In this document: piece by piece, positions 1 through 8,387 of the stretch
Layout: each line of letters starts with the position of its first letter
Numbering within the stretch: the first letter of the stretch is position 1
Assembly: GCA_016865015.1 (NCBI GenBank)
Contig: CP018226.1
Span: 186,001 to 250,000, forward strand
Direction: 5' to 3'
Length of the DNA: 64,000 nucleotides
Source: Rhizobiales bacterium IMCC20636
Lineage (GTDB): Bacteria; Pseudomonadota; Alphaproteobacteria; Rhizobiales; GCA-2746425
Notes under the pieces: model-generated
Database searches by the model: none
What the model was told of the DNA's origin: nothing
The model's input: the letters and a program-made list of their open reading frames with translations, nothing else
Program-made: the position numbers and the translations under genes

Positions 1-800
1 TTCAGGCCAAACTTCGCTGTCAGCAGGGCGGCATGGGCACCCAGTGCATTGACCACATGGGTGCCTTGCAGGGGGCCGGAGTCGCTGGAGACGGTGTAGC
101 CTTCTCCGGTTTGCACCAAAGTCATGGCATCAGCAGAGACAAATTGGCCGCCAAGCTTCTTGAACTTCTTGAACAATTTCATCAGCAGGGCATGGGGATC
201 ACTGACGATCACAGATTGATAATATTGGGTGGCGGCGCAGAATTCCGGAGCGATGTGCGGCAGTACCTGCCGGATTGCCTCGGTTCCCTCCAGATGGGTC
301 AGTGGCAAATTGAAGCGCTCGGCCATCAGATCGGCTTCACGGCGGGCCGCATTGAAAGCGCGCTGGGAGCGGAAACCGGACAGGATGCCATCCGGTGACA
401 GCAATTCCCTGGCATCGGTGCCTTCCATGGCGCGTTCATAGCTTATGATGCAGCGTTCGATCAGGCTGGCATATGGCGTGGCCAGAGCGTGGTGCCGGGT
501 TTTTGAGGAATGCCACCAATAGCGGATCAGGAATGGCAGCATGGCAGGCATGGAGGGCAGATGCAGACGCGCTGCGGTGCTCTGGCCAGCAAAGGTCTTC
601 AGCAGGGTGATGATATTGCGGGGCATGGCATAGGGCAGCACGGCTTCACGCTGGATGACACCGCTATTGCCGAAGGATGCGCCAAGCCCGGGAGTGTTGC
701 GATCGATCAGTATCGTGCCAATGCCACGCTTTTGCAGCTCCAGCGCCGTTGATACGCCGACAATACCGGCACCGAGGACCAGAACTTCAGCCTTTTTCAT
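1..800 (-). CDS. FAD-dependent amino-acid oxidase (DAO family), 3' part off the window
   Basis: The gene is read from an ATG at 800 toward the left edge, about 266 residues, with no stop inside the window. The N-terminus (MKKAEVLVLGAGIVGVSTA) is the GxGxxG Rossmann fold of the DAO/glycine oxidase/sarcosine oxidase family. Just after strand 2 comes an acidic residue (LIDR) and a GASFGNSG-type stretch that contacts FAD in D-amino-acid dehydrogenases (DadA-like). Such enzymes oxidise an amine or amino acid to an imine or keto acid. The start lies only two bases after the stop of the ATPase gene, so it is the last visible gene of the importer operon. D-amino-acid dehydrogenase is my best guess; sarcosine, dimethylglycine or glycine oxidase are alternatives. 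The C-terminal substrate domain is missing from the window. Confidence 0.85.
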   Translation of the reverse strand, partial: MKKAEVLVLGAGIVGVSTALELQKRGIGTILIDRNTPGLGASFGNSGVIQREAVLPYAMPRNIITLLKTFAGQSTAARLHLPSMPAMLPFLIRYWWHSSKTRHHALATPYASLIERCIISYERAMEGTDARELLSPDGILSGFRSQRAFNAARREADLMAERFNLPLTHLEGTEAIRQVLPHIAPEFCAATQYYQSVIVSDPHALLMKLFKKFKKLGGQFVSADAMTLVQTGEGYTVSSDSGPLQGTHVVNALGAHAALLTAKFGL

Positions 801-802
801 GG

Positions 803-1570
803 TTACTGCGCTGCCTCGGACGATGTGAATCCCAGAGAGCTTGCAAGCAGATGACGGGTGTAGGGATGGCTGGCATTTTGCCCACGCATATCTTCCACAG
901 ACAGGATTTCCACGATGTAACCGTTCTGCATCACCGCCATGCGACTGCACATGTGGCTGACAACGGACAGATCGTGGCTGACCATCAGAAATGTCAGACC
1001 ACGCTGGGCACGTAGATCGGTCAGCAGATTGAGGATTTCCGCCTGGACCGAGACATCCAGCGCCGAGGTAGGCTCATCGAGCAGCAGGATGCGGGGCTCT
1101 GGAGCAAGGGCTCTGGCAATCGCGACGCGCTGGCGCTGGCCGCCGGATAATTGGTGTGGATAGCGGAAGCGGAACGAGGGGCCGAGCCCGACATCCAGCA
1201 GCAGTTTGTCGATGCGGTTTTCAATGTCATCAAAGCCATGCAGTGACAGTGTTTCGCTCAAAACCTGATCGACCGTATGGCGGGGATGCAGGGAAGCATA
1301 AGGGTCCTGAAACACCATCTGCACGGTTTTATAGAATTCGCTGTCGCGTTTGTGACCGAGCGTCTTGCCATCGATGATGATGGTGCCGCTCCAGGTTTCG
1401 GCAAGGCCGGTAATGGCGCGCAGGATTGTGGATTTTCCGGAGCCGGATTCGCCGACCAGCCCAAAGCTTTCCCCCAGTGGCACTGCAAAATTGGCATTCT
1501 TGACAGCATCAACGCGGTTGGCTCCCTGGCCGAACCAGACATCCAGATCTTTCAGAATGATACCGCTCAT
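803..1570 (-). CDS. Peptide/opine-type ABC transporter ATPase (OppF/DppF-like)
   Basis: This 255-residue ABC ATPase couples ATP hydrolysis to uptake through the two permeases encoded upstream. Visible motifs are Walker A GESGSGKST near residue 40, a Q-loop (MVFQDPYASLHPRHTV) typical of the OppF subgroup, signature [15 protein letters not shown] near 140 and Walker B ILLLDEPTSALD near 165. It overlaps the preceding OppD-like gene by the ATGA junction at 1567-1570, which implies translational coupling. It is slightly shorter than many OppF proteins and ends soon after the oligopeptide-type C-terminal region (ASHPYTRHLL). The substrate cannot be read from the ATPase; it is inferred from operon partners. 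Confidence 0.93.
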   Translation of the reverse strand: MSGIILKDLDVWFGQGANRVDAVKNANFAVPLGESFGLVGESGSGKSTILRAITGLAETWSGTIIIDGKTLGHKRDSEFYKTVQMVFQDPYASLHPRHTVDQVLSETLSLHGFDDIENRIDKLLLDVGLGPSFRFRYPHQLSGGQRQRVAIARALAPEPRILLLDEPTSALDVSVQAEILNLLTDLRAQRGLTFLMVSHDLSVVSHMCSRMAVMQNGYIVEILSVEDMRGQNASHPYTRHLLASSLGFTSSEAAQ

Positions 1571-2439
1571 AACACACCACTGACGCTTGGTTCATCCCGC
1601 CAGGCCGGGTCACGTTTCAAAACTTCCAGTTTGTCACATGGCTTGTCGAGCTGGGGCAGGGAATTCAGAAGGCCCCGTGTATAGGGATGTTTGGCTTCAT
1701 GCAATTTGTCAGCGTCACAGACTTCGACAATGCGCCCGCCATACATGATCAGCACCCGGTCACAGAAGGAGGCGACCAGATTGAGATCGTGACTGATGAA
1801 GATCAGGCCCATGCCACGCTCGCGCACCAGCTTGTCCATGATGTCCAGAACCTGCGTCTGCACTGATACATCTAGCGCGGAGGTTGGTTCATCGGCGATC
1901 AGGATTTTGGGATCGGGGATCATCATCATGGCGATCATGACACGCTGGCCCATGCCGCCTGACATTTCGTGTGGATAGGCGTTGAAGACCCGCTCCGGAT
2001 CGCGAATGGCAACTGCTTCCAGCATGTCCAGGGTCTTCTGCCGTGCTTCGGCATTGCTGCCTTTTGTGTGGACCTGATAGGCCTCCATGATTTGCTGCCC
2101 CACCTTCAGCACGGGATTCAGCGAGAATTTGGGGTCCTGCATGATCATGGAAATCTGATAGCCGCGCACGGCGCGCATTTCTTTTTCCGACAGGGGCATC
2201 AGATCCCGGCCTTCCAGCGAAATACGTTTGGCCTCAACACGTCCCGGTTTGCGGATCAGCCGCAAGATTGCGCGCCCTGTCATGGATTTGCCGGAGCCAC
2301 TTTCGCCAACAATGCCCAGACGCTCCTTGCCAAGCGAAAAGGAAATGCCACGAACTGCGTCAAACACGCCGCTGCGGGTTGGAAAACGAACCCACAAATC
2401 TTCGACCTCAAGAAGGTTGGGCTGGGACGGGTCGCTCAT
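1567..2439 (-). CDS. Peptide/opine-type ABC transporter ATPase (OppD/DppD-like)
   Basis: The 290-residue ATPase is the second nucleotide-binding subunit of the importer. It shows Walker A GESGSGKSM near residue 41, the Q-loop IMQDPKFSLNPVLKVG, a signature written MSGGMGQRVMIAMMM and Walker [14 protein letters not shown]. The signature has MGQR where most relatives have MRQR, a minor variation. The C-terminal HPYTRGLL region is the hallmark of oligopeptide/dipeptide ATPases. It overlaps its neighbours on both sides by ATGA (2436-2439 and 1567-1570), so the permease and the two ATPases are translationally coupled. Confidence 0.93.
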   Translation of the reverse strand: MSDPSQPNLLEVEDLWVRFPTRSGVFDAVRGISFSLGKERLGIVGESGSGKSMTGRAILRLIRKPGRVEAKRISLEGRDLMPLSEKEMRAVRGYQISMIMQDPKFSLNPVLKVGQQIMEAYQVHTKGSNAEARQKTLDMLEAVAIRDPERVFNAYPHEMSGGMGQRVMIAMMMIPDPKILIADEPTSALDVSVQTQVLDIMDKLVRERGMGLIFISHDLNLVASFCDRVLIMYGGRIVEVCDADKLHEAKHPYTRGLLNSLPQLDKPCDKLEVLKRDPAWRDEPSVSGVL

Positions 2440-3374
2440 TCGCCGCTCTCCTTGGGATCGAGAACATCACGCAGACCGTCACCCAGAAGGTTGAAGGCCA
2501 GACTGACAATGAAGATGGCGAGACCGGGGATGGTTGCCACCCACCAGTGATCGAGAATGAATTTGCGCCCGTCAGACACCATGGCACCCCATTCGGGAGA
2601 TGGTGGCTGTGCACCAAGACCGAGAAAGCCGAGACCGGCGGCGGCAAGTATGATGCCTGCCATATCCAGCGTCACGCGGATGATGAGGGATGAAATGCAC
2701 AGCGGCCAGATATGTTTTGTGATGATGCGCAGCGCCCCTGCACCTTGCAGACGCACTGCATGGATATAGTCGGAATTGCGGATGGTCAGGGTTTCGGCAC
2801 GTGCGATGCGTGCATAGGGCGGCCAGGCGGTCAGTGAAATCGCAAGAACGGCATTCTCAATTCCGGCACCTAGGGCGGCGACAAAGGCCAGTGCCAGAAC
2901 CAGACGGGGAAAGGCGAGAAAAATATCTGTAATGCGCATCAGTACAACATCGAGGAACCCACCGGCATAGCCGGCCACAGTGCCGACAAACAGGCCGATC
3001 AGAGGTGCGATGATGGCCACCAAAGTGACAATGTAGAGTGTGATTCTGGACCCGTAGATGATACGGCTCAGCAGATCCCGCCCAAGGGAATCGGTGCCCA
3101 GTATATGACCTTCAGCACCGGGTGGTTGCAGCCGGTTGCCCAATTCCTGCACAAAGGGATCATATGGTGAAATGAACGATGCAAAGGCTGCAATCAGTAC
3201 CAGTGCTACCAGGATCATCAAGCCGAACATGGCCATCGGGTTGCCGCGAAATTGCAGCCAGCTTTGATACAGGGAGGCCACTTTGGCGTGGCGTCTGGAT
3301 GTGGGTGTGTCGCTGAGCAGCCAGGCGCGCCAGCCGGTGCCTTGCGTAGGCGCAGCAAGATCTGTTTGTGACAT
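2436..3374 (-). CDS. Peptide-type ABC transporter permease (OppC/DppC-like)
   Basis: The protein has 312 residues. An N-terminal extension with a soluble stretch is followed by a first membrane helix (MAMFGLMILVALVLIAAFA), the OppC N-terminal domain. Further helices follow with the inner-membrane EAA-type coupling loop around LTIRNSDYIHAVRLQGAG, which docks on the ATPases. The sequence GTDSLGRDLLSRIIYGSR is characteristic of the DppC/OppC family. It starts nine bases after the OppB-like gene and overlaps the OppD-like gene by four bases. It forms the translocation pore together with the OppB-like subunit. Confidence 0.92.
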   Translation of the reverse strand: MSQTDLAAPTQGTGWRAWLLSDTPTSRRHAKVASLYQSWLQFRGNPMAMFGLMILVALVLIAAFASFISPYDPFVQELGNRLQPPGAEGHILGTDSLGRDLLSRIIYGSRITLYIVTLVAIIAPLIGLFVGTVAGYAGGFLDVVLMRITDIFLAFPRLVLALAFVAALGAGIENAVLAISLTAWPPYARIARAETLTIRNSDYIHAVRLQGAGALRIITKHIWPLCISSLIIRVTLDMAGIILAAAGLGFLGLGAQPPSPEWGAMVSDGRKFILDHWWVATIPGLAIFIVSLAFNLLGDGLRDVLDPKESGE

Positions 3375-3383
3375 TGCGGGCCT

Positions 3384-4439
3384 CTATTTCGCTCTTGGAT
3401 CGAAGACCTGGTAAAGCAGGTCCGATAAAACATTGAACAGCACGAAGACAAGCCCAACGACAACCGTTCCGCCAATAACGGCGTTCATATCTGCCGACAG
3501 CAGTGCGGTGGTGATGTAGGACCCGATTCCCGGCCAGGAGAAAATGATTTCTGTCAGGACCGAGCCTTCCAGCAAACCGGCATAGGACAGGGCAATGACC
3601 GTAATGAGCTGTACACGGATATTCTTGAACACATGGCCCCAGATAACCTGGCGTTCGGACATGCCCTTGACCCGCGCGGTGGTGACATATTCAGCTGACA
3701 GTTGTTCCAGCATGAAACTGCGTGTCATGCGGCTGATATAGGCCAACGAATAATAGCCCAGCAGCGAGGCGGGCAAAATAATGTGTGAGACTGCATTCCA
3801 GAACACGGTCATATCACCGGCAAGAGCGCTGTCGATCAGGATCATGCCGGTTCGTGTCGGAACCACGCCATCATAGAAGAAGTCGAGCCGACCAGGTCCG
3901 CCAACCCAACCCAGGATGCCATAGAAGATCAAAAGACCCATCAGCCCAAGCCAGAAGATCGGCATGGAATAGCCGACCAGTGCAACCACGCGGGCGATCT
4001 GGTCAATCCAGCTGCCACGACGCACGGCGGCAACCACACCCAGCGGCACACCCAGCACGACGCCGAAAATGGTGCCGATGGTGGCCAGTTCCAATGTGGC
4101 GGGGAAAACGCGGATGATGTCATCGACAACCGGTCTGGCGGTGAGCAGGGATTTGCCAAAATCGCCGGTGAAGACATCCCTGACATAATACAGGAACTGG
4201 ACCAGCAAAGGCTTGTCGAGACCAAGCTTTCGATAAGCGGCCTCATAGACATCCCTGGTAGCGCTTTCGCCGACAATCGACAACACCGGGTCCACCGGCA
4301 TGATCCGGCCAATGATGAAAGTGATGAAAATAAGGCCAAGCATGGTGACCAGAATGGTCAACAGAACTTTGACGATACTGACGAGAACAGATGAAAAGGG
4401 CACCATAAGGCGCCCTTTTCCGGTGTCATTCATTGCCAT
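3384..4439 (-). CDS. Peptide-type ABC transporter permease (OppB/DppB-like)
   Basis: This 351-residue permease has a first helix near residues 20-45. A periplasmic domain with the motif YEAAYRKLGLDKPLLVQF follows, as in DppB/OppB proteins, and then five more helices. The coupling loop reads YVTTARVKGMSERQVIWGH. I take ATG 4439, preceded by AAGGG at good spacing; a second ATG two codons later (4433) is possible. It sits 12 bases after the binding-protein gene. The C-terminus contains FSWPGIGSYITTALLSAD, another family hallmark. Confidence 0.92.
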   Translation of the reverse strand: MAMNDTGKGRLMVPFSSVLVSIVKVLLTILVTMLGLIFITFIIGRIMPVDPVLSIVGESATRDVYEAAYRKLGLDKPLLVQFLYYVRDVFTGDFGKSLLTARPVVDDIIRVFPATLELATIGTIFGVVLGVPLGVVAAVRRGSWIDQIARVVALVGYSMPIFWLGLMGLLIFYGILGWVGGPGRLDFFYDGVVPTRTGMILIDSALAGDMTVFWNAVSHIILPASLLGYYSLAYISRMTRSFMLEQLSAEYVTTARVKGMSERQVIWGHVFKNIRVQLITVIALSYAGLLEGSVLTEIIFSWPGIGSYITTALLSADMNAVIGGTVVVGLVFVLFNVLSDLLYQVFDPRAK

Positions 4440-4451
4440 AGTGGCGAACCC

Positions 4452-6053
4452 TTACTTGGTCACTTTCCAGTAGGCAGCGGCCGTGATGGCAGCACCGATC
4501 GAGAAGCCCTGAACGCTGTCTTTGCGTGCAGTCTGTTCGATCTTCTGGAACATGATGCCAAAAGGTGATGTGGCCTGATGTTCACGCTGGATGGCGCGAT
4601 ACATTTCAGCGCGTTTTTCGCGGTCATTCTCGACAACGGCTGCGGCAGTCTGCTCAGTCATTGCCGGGATATCCCAGGCGTTCCGCCATGCAAGGAATCC
4701 AGTGTTGCCGGCTTCGTCGGAATTATCCGGGTTCATGGCAAATGTGGCTGCATTGGTGTGGGGATCGGGATAATCGGGACCCCATGCACCCAGATACATA
4801 TCCAGTTCACGCGCACGGTAGCGGGCCAGAATCTGCTTGGCAGTTCCCACAGTGATGTTGAGCTTGATACCGGCCTGGGCAAAATTGTTCTGCAGAGCCT
4901 GAGCGATTTCAATTCGCTCCTGCGCTTCACGAACACCCACTTCGATTTCGATGCCATCGCCATAGCCAGCATCCATCATCAAGGACTTGGCTTTTTCGAT
5001 GTCCAAAGTGTAAGGCAAATCATCAATCGACCCGAGATAGGTCTGTGGCAGGAAGGCCTGCTGAATGGTGTACTGACCGTTCAGGAAGCTGTCACGCATG
5101 CCTTCGTAATCTACAAGATATTTGGTGGCTTCGATGACTTTCGGGTTGGAGAGTGCTTCGTGTTTCTGGTTGAGCGAGAAATACATCAACCGGCCACGCA
5201 ACTCACTGTCGATCGTGATGCCCTCGGCATCTGAAATGCCTGCAACATCTTCCGGGTTGAGATTGCGGGCCACATCAATGTCACCGCGTTCCAGCAGCAA
5301 ACGCTGGGTCGCGCTTTCCTGAACATGGCGGACAATGACGCGGTCCATGGCAGGCGCGCCGCCATAATAGTCCGGGTTAGCCAGCATGGTTACAGATTCA
5401 TTGGCTTTCCAGATCACATCCTTGTAGGGGCCTGAACCAGCTGTGTTGGTTTTGAGCCATTCATTGCCCAGATCGCCATCAACTTCATTTGCCATGACGG
5501 TTTCGCTGTCAACAATGCCACCAATTGTAGCGGTCAGGCAGTTGAGAACAAAAGACGTTGCATAGCGCTTGTCGGTGGTGATCGACAGGGTCTTGTCGTC
5601 GATTGCAACGATGGTTTCGCTGATGTTCTCCGGTGTGAAACCAAACTGAGTGAAAATAAAGCTGGGTGTCTTGTTGAGGGTGACAGCGCGGCGCAGGCTG
5701 AATTCAGCGTCTTTCGCTGTGACCGGATTGCCGGAGTGGAACGTAACACCGTCACGCATGGTGAAGGTAATGGTCATTCCATCGTCAGAGACGACCCAGC
5801 TTTCGGCCAGATCAGGTTGATAGCCTGCGGCCAGATCTGCGGGGTCAAAATTTACAAGGCGACCATAGATGTTGCGCAGCACATCAGAGCCGGCGAATTC
5901 GAAGCTTTCCTGAGGATCCAGCGTGGTGATATCATCAATCCGGTTGGCGATAATCAGCATGTTGGGCGGTGTTTCGGCAAAGGCCGGGAGCACGGTGGTT
6001 GAGGCAATTGCGCCAAGCGCAACACCGGCAACCAGTGTTCTTATCAGGTTCAT
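4452..6053 (-). CDS. ABC transporter substrate-binding protein, family 5 (DppA/OppA-like)
   Basis: This 533-residue periplasmic solute-binding protein delivers substrate to the adjacent permeases. The start at 6053 is preceded by AAGGAG at ideal spacing; the longer reading from 6107 lacks such a site. A signal peptide (MNLIRTLVAGVALGAIAST... ending AFAE) is cleaved near residue 27. The family-5 fold is shown by TLDPQESFEFAGSDVLRNIY, then AESWVVSDDGMTITFTMRDG and the YLGAWGPDYPDPH region. A 157-base gap separates it from the dipeptidase gene upstream, enough for a secondary promoter. Substrate may be a dipeptide, an opine or a small quaternary amine; family 5 covers all of these. Confidence 0.92.
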   Translation of the reverse strand: MNLIRTLVAGVALGAIASTTVLPAFAETPPNMLIIANRIDDITTLDPQESFEFAGSDVLRNIYGRLVNFDPADLAAGYQPDLAESWVVSDDGMTITFTMRDGVTFHSGNPVTAKDAEFSLRRAVTLNKTPSFIFTQFGFTPENISETIVAIDDKTLSITTDKRYATSFVLNCLTATIGGIVDSETVMANEVDGDLGNEWLKTNTAGSGPYKDVIWKANESVTMLANPDYYGGAPAMDRVIVRHVQESATQRLLLERGDIDVARNLNPEDVAGISDAEGITIDSELRGRLMYFSLNQKHEALSNPKVIEATKYLVDYEGMRDSFLNGQYTIQQAFLPQTYLGSIDDLPYTLDIEKAKSLMMDAGYGDGIEIEVGVREAQERIEIAQALQNNFAQAGIKLNITVGTAKQILARYRARELDMYLGAWGPDYPDPHTNAATFAMNPDNSDEAGNTGFLAWRNAWDIPAMTEQTAAAVVENDREKRAEMYRAIQREHQATSPFGIMFQKIEQTARKDSVQGFSIGAAITAAAYWKVTK

Positions 6054-6210
6054 AAAACTCTCCTTACAGAATTGTGGCGAGCGGACAAATAGCCGCCAAG
6101 CGATCATCCCACGCTACTTCTTGCTATTATGCAAGACCAAACTAAAGTCGCATTACACGAGGGAAGGTGGCCGAATTGATGGTTTTTCGTCAGCTGAGTG
6201 GAGCTGTTTT

Positions 6211-7272
6211 CTATTGGCCCCAGGTCTTTTCCAGAACCCGCAGCCAGTTTTTGTAACACAGTTTTTCCATCAGTTTCTCGCCGTAACCATGGGTGCGCAT
6301 TGCCTTGCGCAAGACGGGAAGTCCGGTCACGTCGCCAATGGATTTGGGAACGATTGCCCCATCGAAGTCGGAGCCAAATCCAACGCGGTCTTCCCCCACA
6401 TGCTGTATCAGGTGGTCAATATGGCGCAGCATGGTGTCGATGGGAGTATCGGCCAACATCTGACCATCTTCACGCAGAAACGCGACGGCGAAATTGAGGC
6501 CTACCATGCCATCGCTTTCACGAATCGCTGCCAATTGCCGGTCGGTCAGATTGCGCGCCGTGGGACAGATGGCATGAGCATTGGAATGGGTGGCAACCAA
6601 CGGAGCATCGCTCAATTTAGCAACATCCCAAAACCCCTTCTCGTTGAGGTGGGACAGATCGATCATGATCTTGCGAGCATTGCAGGCGCGGATCAGCTGT
6701 TTGCCGATGTCGGTCAGTCCATCCCCTATGTCGGGATCGCTTGGATAGCGAAACGGAACCCCTTCGGCAAAGATTGTCGGGCGGCTCCAGACCGGGCCCA
6801 GAGAGCGCAGGCCGGCGGCGTAAAACACATCGAGCGAAGCAAACTCCGGATCAATGGCCTCGGCCCCTTCCAGATGAAAGATTGCCGCGATCTGCCCAGC
6901 CTCGATCGTCTGACGCAATTCCGCTGCGGTCTTGCAAATCTTGAGCGCGCCAAGCCGTTCCAGACGCAACAGGCTGGCCGCTTCCGAAAGCGCGATCTTC
7001 AGGGCTTCCGGCTGTTCCAGGGCTGGTGGCAATTCAATGTCGTAGCTTGGCTTTGCCATTTGCTCATAGCGAAAAGCCTTGTCAGCCGGGGAAGGTACCC
7101 AAACGGCAAAGAACCCGCCGGAGAATCCACCGAGCTTGGCTCTGGGCAGGTCGATATGACCGGCATCACCATTGATGAAATGCCGCTCGGGATCTGGTTC
7201 TCCCTTGCGCAGAAGTTTTGTCAGAACATCATTATGACCATCGAATACAGGCGGTTTGGTTTGGTCGATCAT
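6211..7272 (-). CDS. Membrane-dipeptidase family (peptidase M19) metallohydrolase
   Basis: The 353-residue protein belongs to the renal dipeptidase family, binuclear zinc enzymes that hydrolyse dipeptides, often with a D-residue at the C-terminal position. Metal ligands are visible: PVFDGHNDVL near residue 10 (His and Asp), FHLEGAEAID (bridging Glu), and the two His motifs DLSHLNEKGFWD and ATHSNAHAI. Near the end GFGSDFDGA matches the family. No signal peptide is seen, so it probably acts in the cytoplasm on imported peptide. It overlaps the BKACE gene by the ATGA at 7269-7272. Within the operon it supports a dipeptide or D-amino-acid-containing substrate. Confidence 0.92.
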   Translation of the reverse strand: MIDQTKPPVFDGHNDVLTKLLRKGEPDPERHFINGDAGHIDLPRAKLGGFSGGFFAVWVPSPADKAFRYEQMAKPSYDIELPPALEQPEALKIALSEAASLLRLERLGALKICKTAAELRQTIEAGQIAAIFHLEGAEAIDPEFASLDVFYAAGLRSLGPVWSRPTIFAEGVPFRYPSDPDIGDGLTDIGKQLIRACNARKIMIDLSHLNEKGFWDVAKLSDAPLVATHSNAHAICPTARNLTDRQLAAIRESDGMVGLNFAVAFLREDGQMLADTPIDTMLRHIDHLIQHVGEDRVGFGSDFDGAIVPKSIGDVTGLPVLRKAMRTHGYGEKLMEKLCYKNWLRVLEKTWGQ

Positions 7273-8141
7273 GCAGCTTTTCTCTCCGGCAAACGTAATA
7301 AGGCGCGCGCTTGGGCAGGTGTTGCCGCTTCGCGATCATGAGCATGGCAAATGTCCACAAGGCGGCGCACCAACGCTGCATTGGAGGGGGCCAGTGTCGT
7401 CCGGTCCATACGCACATTGTCTTCCAGTCCGGTTCGGGCGTGGCCGCCTTCGGCAACGCACCATTCATTCATGACAATCTGGTCCCGGCCAATGCCGGCC
7501 CCACACCATGTGGCATCGGGCAACAGGCGTCTGGTTGTCTCAAGGTAAAACTCGAACACCGCCCGGTCCAGCGGCATGGCGTTTTTTACGCCCATGACGA
7601 ATTGCACATGGGGCGGGCCGTTGAAACGCCCTGCCGCCTGCATTTCTGCGGCCTTGAATATGTGAGACAGATCAAAGATCTCGATTTCAGGGCGAATGTC
7701 GAGCCTCTGCATTTCCTGACTCAGCCAGTCTACCAGGTCAGGGCTGTTTTCATAGATCCGGGTCGGGAAATTGTTGGAGCCCACAGTCAGGGACGCCATG
7801 TCAGGCTGAAGCGGAAGCATGCCACCACGTTCGCGCCCGGCACCTGATCGCCCACCTGTCGAGAACTGGAGGATGAGGCCGGGACAATGTTTGATCAACC
7901 CCTGCTGCAATACAGCAAACTTGTCCGGATCGGAAGTGGGCGTGCCGTCATTATTGCGTACATGACAATGGGCAATTGACGCGCCAGCTTCAAAAGCCTC
8001 GTGGGTGCTTTCGATTTGTTCGGATATGGAAATTGGTACGGCCGGGTTGTGATGTTTGCCGGAGAGCGAGCCGGTAATGGCGACACAAATGATGCAAGGC
8101 TCCTGCTTGCTCGACGGGTGTTGGTGCTGTTCAACTGACAT
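7269..8141 (-). CDS. BKACE family beta-keto acid cleavage enzyme (DUF849)
   Basis: This 290-residue TIM-barrel protein is of the family typified by 3-keto-5-aminohexanoate cleavage enzyme (Kce). These zinc enzymes condense a beta-keto acid with acetyl-CoA, giving acetoacetate or a CoA ester plus the shortened product. Seen directly: the zinc site HCHVRNNDG near residue 60, the conserved core QFSTGGRSG, VGSNNFPTRIYENSP, and the active-site loop GGHARTGLEDN near 235. It is the first gene of an eight-gene operon and has no good Shine-Dalgarno site. BKACE members differ greatly in substrate (dehydrocarnitine, 5-hydroxy-3-oxohexanoate and others), so the substrate stays open. Confidence 0.9.
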   Translation of the reverse strand: MSVEQHQHPSSKQEPCIICVAITGSLSGKHHNPAVPISISEQIESTHEAFEAGASIAHCHVRNNDGTPTSDPDKFAVLQQGLIKHCPGLILQFSTGGRSGAGRERGGMLPLQPDMASLTVGSNNFPTRIYENSPDLVDWLSQEMQRLDIRPEIEIFDLSHIFKAAEMQAAGRFNGPPHVQFVMGVKNAMPLDRAVFEFYLETTRRLLPDATWCGAGIGRDQIVMNEWCVAEGGHARTGLEDNVRMDRTTLAPSNAALVRRLVDICHAHDREAATPAQARALLRLPERKAA

Positions 8142-8150
8142 AATGTCTCT

Positions 8151-8162
8151 GGTGTACCGGAT
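8151..8162. promoter_or_regulatory. Operator-like dyad upstream of the BKACE operon
   Basis: CTGGTGTACCGG has the half-site arrangement YTGGT-N2-ACCRR seen in many GntR/FadR-type operators. It lies 10-21 bases upstream of the operon's first ATG, where a bound repressor would block initiation. A second exact dyad, GGACA-AA-TGTCC, lies at 8216-8227 in the same divergent intergenic region. No regulator gene is adjacent, so the identity of any bound protein is inference. Confidence 0.3.
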
Positions 8163-8387
8163 CTTTTCGGGTTTCTGGATGGAATCAACTCCAAGTGCAT
8201 GTTGAAATCAGTCGGGGACAAATGTCCAGAAAAACCAGATGATTCGGGATTTGCTGCCCAGGAGTGGAGAGCTGATTCCAAATGTCGCAGCGCAGAGCAG
8301 TTAAATCACTGGATATGTCATTCGGCCGGTTGACCACGCGTCAGTGGTTAGTGTTAATCTATGGTTAACTCGCAGTGCAGGGGGTGC

